Source: an uncultured Bartonella sp.
GTDB lineage: Bacteria; Pseudomonadota; Alphaproteobacteria; Rhizobiales; Rhizobiaceae
Length of the DNA: 7,887 bases
Assembly (NCBI GenBank): GCA_943913205.1
Contig: CALTWN010000039.1
Coordinates: 1 to 7,887 of the forward strand
Reading direction: 5' to 3'
Under the pieces are notes generated by a model. The model worked only from the letters and a program-made list of their open reading frames with translations. It ran no database searches and was not told the DNA's origin. Below are positions 1 through 6,562 of this stretch, one piece after another. A program made the position numbers and the translations under genes. Each line of letters opens with the position of its first letter. Positions within the stretch are counted from its first letter, which is position 1.

Positions 1-55
1 TGCTACAATAGGTTATATAGAAAATACTATAAAATTTGGCTTAATGGGTTAGTAA
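1..55 (+). other. Leader before efp; possible 3' end of an upstream gene or weak promoter
   Basis: Two + strand frames are open from the window edge. The frame in phase with efp runs from position 2 to a TAG at 50-52 (last residues KFGLMG), followed by TAA at 53-55 and then the efp ATG. A second frame runs from position 1 to a TAA at 64-66, overlapping efp by 11 bp. Either could be the tail of an upstream gene in the same tight operon, but both are too short to identify. Alternatively, TACTAT at 25-30 resembles a -10 box, with a poor -35 match (TGCTAC, 1-6) 18 bp upstream. I cannot choose between these readings. No clear Shine-Dalgarno sequence precedes efp. Confidence 0.25.
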
Positions 56-619
56 ATGAAGATTAATGGCAATGAAATAAAACCTGGTAATGTTATTGAG
101 CATAATAATTCACTTTGGGTAGCAGTTAAATGCAATGCTGTAAAACCAGGCAAGGGTGGAGCTTTTAACCAGGTCGAGCTTAAAAACTTGCTTGATAATA
201 CAAAGCTTAATGAACGCTTCAGATCTGCCGAATCTGTAGAAAAAGTAAGGCTTGAACAGAAAGACTTTACTTTTTTGTACGAACAAGGAACGAGCTTAAT
301 TTTTATGGACGCCACAAGTTTTGAGCAGTTAGAGCTTCAAAAAGACTTTGTAGGTGAAAGGTCTGCTTTTTTGCAAGATGGTATGGTAGTTACTGTTGAA
401 ATATATCAAGAAAAACCTATATGCATCTCTCTTCCTGACTATGTTACCTTAACTATAGAAGAAGCCGATCCTGTAGTTAAAGGGCAAACAGCTACAGCCT
501 CATATAAACCCGCTATCTTAGAAAATGGTATAAAAATTATGGTGCCGCCTTTCATTTCTTCAGGCGAAAAAATAATAGTTGATACTAATGAATTAACCTA
601 TATAAGAAGAGCAGAATAA
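56..619 (+). CDS. efp: Translation elongation factor P (EF-P)
   Basis: EF-P binds the ribosome between the P and E sites and speeds peptide-bond formation at consecutive prolines. The 187-aa length is normal for the family. Three domains can be followed: an N-terminal KOW-like barrel (about 1-65), a central OB domain (about 66-127) and a C-terminal OB domain (about 128-187) ending in the usual basic strand (TYIRRAE). The tip of the domain I loop reads KPGKGGAF at 30-37. Lys33 aligns with E. coli Lys34, which EpmA and EpmB modify with beta-lysine; a lysine rather than arginine argues against the rhamnosylated (EarP) type. Neither modification enzyme is in this window. The start is fixed, because TAG and TAA lie in frame directly before the ATG. 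suhB begins 1 nt after the stop, so the two are probably co-transcribed. Confidence 0.97.
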   Translation: MKINGNEIKPGNVIEHNNSLWVAVKCNAVKPGKGGAFNQVELKNLLDNTKLNERFRSAESVEKVRLEQKDFTFLYEQGTSLIFMDATSFEQLELQKDFVGERSAFLQDGMVVTVEIYQEKPICISLPDYVTLTIEEADPVVKGQTATASYKPAILENGIKIMVPPFISSGEKIIVDTNELTYIRRAE

Positions 620-620
620 C

Positions 621-1418
621 ATGTCGCGTTCAGCAATTTTAAATGTAATGGTACAAGCTGCTATTAAAGCAGGTAGGTCCTTAGCTCGTGATTATTTAGA
701 TGCTAAAAATCTAAATTTTACTTTAAAAGGACCCGCTGATTATGTAAGCCAAGCAGACCATAAAGCTGAAGAAATTATTAAAAACACCCTTATGGCTGCC
801 AAACCAGATTATAGCTATATAATGGAAGAAAGCGGTGAAATTATAGGTAAAGACCATCAACATAAATTTATTATAGATCCTCTTGATGGTACCACAAATT
901 TTTTACATAATTTTCCTTATTTTTGCGTTTCTATAGCTCTTGAAAGTCAAAATTCTTTAGCTGCATCTGTTATTTATAATCCGATATTAGATGAGCTTTT
1001 TACAGCCGAAAAGGGAAAAGGTGCTTTTTTAAATGATCGTCGCATAAGGGTATCAAAGCACCGTGAGCTGGAAAAATGCTTAATATGTACCGGCATACCT
1101 TTCATAGGGCGTCCAGGACAAGGAAATTTTTTGCGCGAATTAAGTATTATAATGCCACAAGTTGCTGGTATTCGGCGTACTGGCGCTGCAGCCTTAGACC
1201 TTGCCTATTTAGCAGCCGCACGTTTTGACGGTTTTTGGGAAGATAATTTACAAATTTGGGATATAGCGGCCGGTGTTTTGCTTATAAGAGAAGCCGGAGG
1301 ATTTATAAGTAATAAAGATGGTAGTTCAGATTTCGCCAATAACAAAAATATTGTAGCCGGCAATGAATATACGCATAAAGCTTTATTAAACTGTATTAAA
1401 CAAGCCACAATAAAATAA
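621..1418 (+). CDS. suhB: Inositol monophosphatase family protein (SuhB-like)
   Basis: This is a Mg2+-dependent sugar or inositol phosphate phosphatase of the IMPase superfamily; family members hydrolyse myo-inositol-1-phosphate and related monoesters. The metal-site motifs are complete: EES with Glu69, the core DPLDGTTNF motif at 86-94 (Asp86, Asp89, Thr91), and WDIAAG at 213-218 with Asp214, followed by the usual REAGG at 223-227. The 265-aa length is typical. An A/G-rich stretch (AAGAAGAG, 604-611) about 9 nt before the ATG can serve as a ribosome binding site and lies inside the end of efp. The gap to efp is 1 nt and to tilS 4 nt. In E. coli SuhB also takes part in ribosomal RNA antitermination with Nus factors; whether this one does cannot be told from the sequence. 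The true substrate is unknown, and other IMPase branches such as CysQ or HisN are possible but fit the motifs less well. Confidence 0.93.
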   Translation: MSRSAILNVMVQAAIKAGRSLARDYLDAKNLNFTLKGPADYVSQADHKAEEIIKNTLMAAKPDYSYIMEESGEIIGKDHQHKFIIDPLDGTTNFLHNFPYFCVSIALESQNSLAASVIYNPILDELFTAEKGKGAFLNDRRIRVSKHRELEKCLICTGIPFIGRPGQGNFLRELSIIMPQVAGIRRTGAAALDLAYLAAARFDGFWEDNLQIWDIAAGVLLIREAGGFISNKDGSSDFANNKNIVAGNEYTHKALLNCIKQATIK

Positions 1419-1422
1419 TCTT

Positions 1423-2742
1423 ATGGATTATAAAGCTATTTTCAAACATAGTGATTTTAATAAATTTGATACTGCAATAATAGGAGTTTCTGGAGGCAGC
1501 GACTCACTAGCTTTATTATTACTATTTAGCGATTATGTTAAATATTTACAGAGCAATAATTTACACAACCCTAAAATTATTACTGTTACTATAGATCATA
1601 AATTACGAAAAGAAGCTAAACTTGAAGCTGAATTTGTAAAAAATATTTGTTCCAAAAATAATATTGAGCATCATATTATAGAATGGGATGGAAGCCAAAT
1701 TTCAAGCAATATTTCGGCACAAGCACGCTTTAACCGCTATAAAATATTATATGATGTGGCACGAAAATATACTAAACCAATTATTCTTGTAGCGCATAAT
1801 TTAAACGACCGTATCGAAACTTTTTTAATGCGAAAAAAGCGTCAATCAATACGTGGCTTAGCCACTATAGCACCTTTAAGCTTATTATTTAATAATATTT
1901 ATTTATGGAGACCTTTGTTAAATATTACTAAAACTGAACTACAGGCGTATTTAAAAAATAAAAAGCAAAATTGGATAGAAGATCCAAGCAATATAAATCT
2001 TAAATATGAAAGAGCTGTAACAAGAAAAAATTTAGGCAATCTAAACATTGTTGATATAGAGAAATGGATTAATTTATTATCCAAATATGAATATGAAAGA
2101 GTTAATTTTAATTCCTCTGTTGCAAAAATTTTACAAAACTTGAATATTTATTTTATAGGTGAATGCCTATGTTTCTCTTTTGAAAATACACTTTACCAAA
2201 ATAACTATTTTATGTATTTTACTGTAGGAATACTAGCAAGCATAATGGGCGGAAGCAGCTATGCGCCAAACCAAGCTAAGCTTATCTTAATTGAAGAGTT
2301 ATTTACCTCATCATTAAAAAAAATCAATATATGTGGTGCAGTAATAGAGAAAAAACAAGAAGGTAATCAAGTTCAATTTGCAATATGGCGAGAGAACAGA
2401 AATATTTACTCGGCTAAATGTGAGGCCGGTCAAAAAATTTTATGGGATAATAGGTATAAAATAGTTAATAATAGTAAAAAGCCTATCACGGCTAGAATTA
2501 TAAATAAAAAAGAGCTAAAGGATTTTGCAAAAAAAACGCCAAGCTTATATATGCATAATACTAGCTTAATTATAGAGCAAGAAAATAAAAAACATATCAT
2601 TTTTTTCCCTGCCATAAATAAAAAAAAACTTACTACAAAATTGCCAGAACTTGAAATTCAAAAACATATTTCTATCTATAACTGGCTCGTTACTGGTTTT
2701 GATTTCGAAATCTATAAGCGATTAAAAATAATATTTTTATAA
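1423..2742 (+). CDS. tilS: tRNA(Ile)-lysidine synthetase
   Basis: TilS joins lysine to C34 of the CAU-anticodon tRNA-Ile with ATP, so that it reads AUA instead of AUG. It is normally essential. The N-terminal N-type ATP pyrophosphatase domain (about 15-200) has the PP-loop SGGSDS at 23-28, the IDHKLR strand at 57-62, RFNRY at 102-106, RPLL at 163-166 and the strongly conserved EDPSN at 186-190. The second motif, normally HHxDD plus an RGSG loop, is altered here: AHNLNDRIET at 124-133, then KKRQSIRGL at 138-146, which lacks both loop glycines. Residues from about 230 to 439 are Lys/Asn/Ile-rich and weakly conserved, as is usual for the C-terminal half. The 439-aa length is normal and the frame is unbroken. 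No Shine-Dalgarno is visible, so translation probably depends on coupling to suhB 4 nt upstream. The family call is firm; full activity is less so because of the altered motif. Confidence 0.9.
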   Translation: MDYKAIFKHSDFNKFDTAIIGVSGGSDSLALLLLFSDYVKYLQSNNLHNPKIITVTIDHKLRKEAKLEAEFVKNICSKNNIEHHIIEWDGSQISSNISAQARFNRYKILYDVARKYTKPIILVAHNLNDRIETFLMRKKRQSIRGLATIAPLSLLFNNIYLWRPLLNITKTELQAYLKNKKQNWIEDPSNINLKYERAVTRKNLGNLNIVDIEKWINLLSKYEYERVNFNSSVAKILQNLNIYFIGECLCFSFENTLYQNNYFMYFTVGILASIMGGSSYAPNQAKLILIEELFTSSLKKINICGAVIEKKQEGNQVQFAIWRENRNIYSAKCEAGQKILWDNRYKIVNNSKKPITARIINKKELKDFAKKTPSLYMHNTSLIIEQENKKHIIFFPAINKKKLTTKLPELEIQKHISIYNWLVTGFDFEIYKRLKIIFL

Positions 2743-2837
2743 ATAATTATATTTCATAATATCTATTGCTCTTGTAGTTATATAACTATGTTGCTATATT
2801 TATTATAATATGTTTGACAATGTAAAATGGACGATCC
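2743..2837 (+). promoter_or_regulatory. Probable ftsH promoter region in the tilS-ftsH gap
   Basis: This 95-bp, very AT-rich gap is the only sizeable break in the + strand gene series, so it is the natural place for an ftsH-glmM promoter. Three candidates overlap. TTGTAG (2772-2777), a 17-bp spacer and TATATT (2795-2800) would be a vegetative promoter. CTTG (2771-2774), 18 bp and GCTATAT (2793-2799) resemble the alphaproteobacterial heat-shock sigma (RpoH) pattern CTTG-N17/18-CYTATNT with one mismatch. A perfect TATAAT stands at 2804-2809 but lacks a good -35. The spacer holds the palindrome TAGTTATATAACTA. A weak GGA Shine-Dalgarno lies at 2829-2831. No GC-rich hairpin with a T run is present to end transcription after tilS, so read-through into ftsH is likely as well. 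Confidence 0.45.
2775..2788. repeat. 14-bp perfect palindrome upstream of ftsH
   Basis: TAGTTATATAACTA reads identically on both strands and lies in the spacer of the best ftsH promoter candidate. It could be an operator, but palindromes of this length are expected about once by chance in a window this size and base composition, so function is only suggested by location. Confidence 0.3.
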
Positions 2838-4748
2838 ATGAATAAAAATTATCGCACCTATATGTTCTGGAGCTTAATAGCCTTATCTCTTATAGTTATA
2901 TTCTATTTTTATGGTAATAATGTACAAAAAACTACCGTGGCCCAAGTAACCTATTCTAACTTTTTGGAGAGAGTAAATAAAGGTGAAATTAAAGAAGTAG
3001 ATATACAAGGTTCTCACATAACAGGCCGCGCTGATATCGACCATATATACAAAACCATAGCCCCCTATGATCCCAAATTAATAGAACGTTTGCAAAATAA
3101 GCATGTTGATATTAATGCAGAAATACCTAGCGCTAGCGGTAATTTTTTTATGAATTTATTGTTATCTTTATTGCCAGTTATACTGTTATTAGGTGCGTGG
3201 ATTTATTTTATGCGCTCTATGCAATCTGGTGGACGCGGCAATGCTATGGGCTTTGGAAAATCTAAAGCAAGATTATTACAACAAACAAATAACAAAATTA
3301 CATTTGCAGATGTGGCAGGCGTAGATGAGGCAAAGCACGATTTAATAGAAATTGTTGAATATTTAAGAGAGCCTGAAAAATTTCAAAAATTGGGCGGAAG
3401 AATACCACGTGGCGTATTACTTGTAGGACCTCCAGGAACGGGTAAAACCTTACTAGCTCGTTCAGTAGCGGGTGAAGCTAATGTACCTTTTTTTACTATC
3501 TCAGGTTCAGATTTCGTAGAAATGTTTGTAGGTGTAGGAGCTAGTCGTGTACGTGATATGTTCGATCGCGCCAGAAAAAATTCACCCTGCATTATTTTTA
3601 TAGATGAAATCGACGCTGTAGGTCGACATCGCGGAGCCGGATTGGGCGGCGGAAATGATGAAAGAGAGCAAACCTTAAACCAACTATTGGTGGAAATGGA
3701 TGGCTTTCAACCAACAGAAAGTATAGTTCTAATTGCCGCAACAAACCGCCCAGATGTGCTGGACCCGGCTTTGCTACGCCCTGGGCGTTTTGATCGCCAA
3801 ATAGTTGTGCCTAACCCAGATATTAACGGCAGACAACAAATTTTAAAAGTGCATGTACGTAAAGTACCATTAGCCCCTAATGTTGATTTAAAAGTAGTTG
3901 CTAGAGGAACCCCAGGATTTTCTGGTGCTGATTTAATGAATTTAGTAAATGAAGCTGCGCTTTTAGCAGCCCGGCGGAATAAACGTCTTGTTACTATGCA
4001 AGAATTCGAAAATGCCAAAGATAAAGTTATGATGGGTGCTGAGCGCCGCTCAAGTGTTATGAGTGAAGATGAAAAAAAACTTACAGCCTATCACGAAGCC
4101 GGACACGCTATTATAGCGTTAAATTTAAAACATGCAGATCCTGTTCATAAAGCTACCATTGTTCCGCGTGGTCGCGCTTTAGGTATGGTAATGCAATTAC
4201 CCGAAGGTGACAAATATTCTATATCATATCAGTGGATGAAAGCTCGCTTAGCTATCATGATGGGCGGTAGAGTAGCAGAAGAAATTGAGTTTGGTAGTGA
4301 AGCTATCACAGCTGGAGCGTCTTCAGATATTGAACAGGCTACAAAACTTGCACGTAATATGGTAACAAGGTGGGGGCTTTCACCTAAGCTTGGAACCGTA
4401 GCTTATAGTGAAAATCAAGATGAAGTATTTCTTGGTCACTCTGTAGCAAGACAACATAATGTTTCTGAGCATACCGCAAAACTTATAGATGAAGAAGTAA
4501 AACGTTATATAGATGAAGCATACCAAACAGCAACTAAAATTATTACCAAAAAGAAAGAAAATTGGATAGCTCTTGCAAAAGCCCTACTTGAATACGAAAC
4601 CCTTACAGGTGATGAACTTAATCAAGTGATTGAAGGTAAAAAAATCGAGCGAATTGATATTGAAGATACAAGCGATGAGGCTACAAAAAGTTTTGCTCCA
4701 AAAGTGTCTACAAATTTAACTGATAACAATAAGCCTGATCAAAACTAA
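2838..4748 (+). CDS. ftsH: ATP-dependent zinc metalloprotease FtsH
   Basis: FtsH is a hexameric inner-membrane AAA+ protease that extracts and degrades misfolded membrane proteins and short-lived cytoplasmic regulators. In E. coli these include LpxC and sigma-32. The 636-aa protein has the standard order: TM1 at about 8-26, a periplasmic segment to about 103, TM2 at about 104-125, then the cytosolic AAA+ domain. That domain carries Walker A GPPGTGKT (197-204), the pore loop around Phe230-Val-Gly, Walker B IIFIDEID (Asp256, Glu257) and the second region of homology with arginine fingers Arg314 and Arg317. The peptidase has the zinc site HEAGH at 419-423 and the third ligand Asp497 in GASSDIEQ. 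The last 30 or so residues are a polar, poorly conserved tail. All catalytic residues are intact. glmM begins 1 nt after the stop. Promoter candidates, one of heat-shock type, lie in the gap upstream. Confidence 0.98.
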   Translation: MNKNYRTYMFWSLIALSLIVIFYFYGNNVQKTTVAQVTYSNFLERVNKGEIKEVDIQGSHITGRADIDHIYKTIAPYDPKLIERLQNKHVDINAEIPSASGNFFMNLLLSLLPVILLLGAWIYFMRSMQSGGRGNAMGFGKSKARLLQQTNNKITFADVAGVDEAKHDLIEIVEYLREPEKFQKLGGRIPRGVLLVGPPGTGKTLLARSVAGEANVPFFTISGSDFVEMFVGVGASRVRDMFDRARKNSPCIIFIDEIDAVGRHRGAGLGGGNDEREQTLNQLLVEMDGFQPTESIVLIAATNRPDVLDPALLRPGRFDRQIVVPNPDINGRQQILKVHVRKVPLAPNVDLKVVARGTPGFSGADLMNLVNEAALLAARRNKRLVTMQEFENAKDKVMMGAERRSSVMSEDEKKLTAYHEAGHAIIALNLKHADPVHKATIVPRGRALGMVMQLPEGDKYSISYQWMKARLAIMMGGRVAEEIEFGSEAITAGASSDIEQATKLARNMVTRWGLSPKLGTVAYSENQDEVFLGHSVARQHNVSEHTAKLIDEEVKRYIDEAYQTATKIITKKKENWIALAKALLEYETLTGDELNQVIEGKKIERIDIEDTSDEATKSFAPKVSTNLTDNNKPDQN

Positions 4749-4749
4749 A

Positions 4750-6105
4750 ATGGCTAATAAATATTTTGGTACTGATGGTATAAGAGGCAAGGCAAATATT
4801 TACCCTATAACGGCCGATATAGCTATGCGAATAGGTTTAGCTATGGGTGCAATATTTCACGAGCATCAAAGCAAAAATCATACTAGCCGCGTTGTTATTG
4901 GCAAAGATACTCGCTTATCAGGATATATGTTAGAAAATGCTTTAGTTGCTGGATTTACAGCTATGGGAATGGATGTTTTATTGCTAGGACCTATTCCTAC
5001 ACCGGCTGTTTCTATGCTATGTCGCTCAATGCGTGCAGATATAGGGGTTATGATATCAGCATCGCATAATCCTTATGATTACAACGGAATCAAAATTTTT
5101 GATACTAATGGCAAAAAACTTTCAAATGAAATAGAACAAAAAATAGAACAGCTTCTTGAAGACAAAAATTTATATAATTTAACATCTTCCTCTATTATCG
5201 GAAGAGCCAAACGTGTTGAAGGAGCTATATATCGATATATAGAAAATGCAAAAAATACTTTACCCAAGCATCTTAATTTTGAAGGCTTGCGTATTGTTAT
5301 TGATTGCGCAAATGGAGCCGCATATAAAGCTGCCCCCCTAGCATTTTGGGAACTTGGTGCCGAAGTTATAACTATTCACGATAAACCAAATGGTTTGAAT
5401 ATTAATTATAAATGTGGATCTACTTCATTAAACTCAGTTATAGAAAAAGTTAAAGAAACCAGAGCTGACATTGGAATAGCACTCGATGGAGATGGCGATC
5501 GTGTTTTATTAATTGATGAAAATGGTGAAATAATAGATGGCGATAAAATTTTAGCTATTTTAGCAAAATCTTGGCAAAAGAAAAAACTGCTTTCAAATCG
5601 ATATATTATTGGCACCCTTATGTCTAATTTAGGTCTAGAACGTTACTTAAACAAACTGAATTTAAAGCTAGCGAGAAGTGCTGTAGGCGATAGACATGTT
5701 GCGCAAAAAATGCATGAGCTGCAATCTAATTTAGGCGGCGAGCAATCAGGACACGTTATTTTATCTGATTATTCTTGTACTGGCGATGGTATTATAACGG
5801 CCTTGCAAGTTTTGGTTTGCGCTAAACAGGAAAATAAAAGCTTAGCGACCTTAGTAGAAGAAGTTGAATTTGTACCTCAAATTTTAAAAAATATTCCTGT
5901 TAATGGGACTAATCCTTTAGAAATAAATAAAGTTCAGGAAGTTATAAAAGACTGCTCACGCCAATTGGGAAAAGATGGTCGTATTTTAGTAAGGGCTTCA
6001 GGTACAGAACCACTAATACGTATTATGGTAGAAGGTGACGATTTAACAACTATAACCTCTATTGTAAATAATATTTCAAATGAAATTAAAAATTACAGCA
6101 ATTAA
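4750..6105 (+). CDS. glmM: Phosphoglucosamine mutase
   Basis: GlmM converts glucosamine-6-phosphate to glucosamine-1-phosphate, the step before GlmU in UDP-GlcNAc synthesis for peptidoglycan and lipopolysaccharide. The 451-aa protein shows all four alpha-D-phosphohexomutase signatures: the N-terminal GTDGIRG (7-13), the phosphoserine loop ISASHNP with Ser105 as the phosphorylated residue, the Mg2+ loop DGDGDR at 246-251 (Asp246, Asp248, Asp250), and the C-terminal phosphate-binding loop RASGTEPLIR at 415-424. The GEQSGH sugar-binding motif, typical of GlmM, is also present. The gene starts 1 nt after ftsH with no clear Shine-Dalgarno, so its translation is probably coupled. The ftsH-glmM pairing without folP fits Alphaproteobacteria. 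The TAA stop is followed by two more in-frame TAA codons (to 6111), and the end overlaps mutT by 4 bp. Confidence 0.97.
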   Translation: MANKYFGTDGIRGKANIYPITADIAMRIGLAMGAIFHEHQSKNHTSRVVIGKDTRLSGYMLENALVAGFTAMGMDVLLLGPIPTPAVSMLCRSMRADIGVMISASHNPYDYNGIKIFDTNGKKLSNEIEQKIEQLLEDKNLYNLTSSSIIGRAKRVEGAIYRYIENAKNTLPKHLNFEGLRIVIDCANGAAYKAAPLAFWELGAEVITIHDKPNGLNINYKCGSTSLNSVIEKVKETRADIGIALDGDGDRVLLIDENGEIIDGDKILAILAKSWQKKKLLSNRYIIGTLMSNLGLERYLNKLNLKLARSAVGDRHVAQKMHELQSNLGGEQSGHVILSDYSCTGDGIITALQVLVCAKQENKSLATLVEEVEFVPQILKNIPVNGTNPLEINKVQEVIKDCSRQLGKDGRILVRASGTEPLIRIMVEGDDLTTITSIVNNISNEIKNYSN

Positions 6106-6509
6106 TAATAACCAAAGTCTAATGCTATCTTCTGCAATACACCTATATCTGCCGGTGGCATCTTTAAGTCTGTTATATCTTTTATAGCAAAATAAGCTAT
6201 TTCCTGCTGTTCTTTACTTTCAGGTATGTTTTCATAATTTTTACACAAGTAAAACTCTATATTTATTTGCTGTTTTTTGCCATCAACAAATTCATCATAA
6301 TAATAAGGTTCTAAATTTTGCTCTAGCACTTTTAACCCAAGCTCTTCAAATAATTCTCTTTGCAGCGCTTGCTTGAATGTTTCATAATTTTCTAGTTTGC
6401 CACCAGGAAATTCCCACATACCAGCATAGTCTTTTCCTTGTTGACGCTTTGTTAATAATATTTTATTTCCAAAGAATAATATAGCAGCCGCAACTTTTAC
6501 TATTTTCAT
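6102..6509 (-). CDS. mutT: Nudix hydrolase, MutT-type (8-oxo-dGTP diphosphatase)
   Basis: MutT hydrolyses 8-oxo-dGTP to the monophosphate and so prevents A:T to C:G mutations. The 135-aa protein has a perfect Nudix box GX5EX7REUXEEXGU at 37-59 (Gly37, Glu43, Arg51, Glu52, Glu55, Glu56, Gly58). It is preceded by the WEFPGGK segment (32-38) that characterises MutT proper, and a PPAD stretch near the C-terminus recalls the FPPAN motif of E. coli MutT. The ATG chosen gives a normal start (MKIVKVAAAI). The sequence before it is almost pure A/T with no Shine-Dalgarno. argJ lies 53 bp upstream on the same strand, and the two are probably co-transcribed, a pairing seen in Alphaproteobacteria. The 3' end overlaps glmM tail to tail at a shared TTAA. 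Another Nudix substrate is possible, but the fit to MutT is good. Confidence 0.9.
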   Translation of the reverse strand: MKIVKVAAAILFFGNKILLTKRQQGKDYAGMWEFPGGKLENYETFKQALQRELFEELGLKVLEQNLEPYYYDEFVDGKKQQINIEFYLCKNYENIPESKEQQEIAYFAIKDITDLKMPPADIGVLQKIALDFGYY

Positions 6510-6562
6510 TTATAATATATAATTATATTGCAAGATAAGAATAACTTGTTATCAATAAACTA

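Noticed and set aside
1899..2615. Short hydrophobic - strand frames opposite tilS (1899-2084 and 2430-2615), membrane-protein-like
   Set aside because: Antisense of Lys/Asn/Ile-rich coding sequence reads as Phe/Leu/Ile-rich protein automatically. No start signals or neighbours support them.
2814..2819. Perfect TTGACA -35 hexamer just before ftsH
   Set aside because: A -10 box 16-18 bp downstream would fall on the ftsH start codon (CCATGA region), and no TATAAT-like sequence is there. Treated as chance.
3707..4018. 103-codon open frame on the - strand inside ftsH
   Set aside because: It is antisense to the most conserved part of the FtsH AAA+ domain, so the openness follows from codon constraint there. 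No family resemblance.
6510..6562. Possible mutT promoter (TATAAT at 6527-6522 on the - strand) and inverted repeats such as ATAAC-TT-GTTAT at 6541-6552
   Set aside because: No acceptable -35 lies at 16-18 bp spacing, and the stretch is so AT-rich that TATAAT-like matches and short inverted repeats are expected by chance. No T-tailed GC hairpin supports a terminator.
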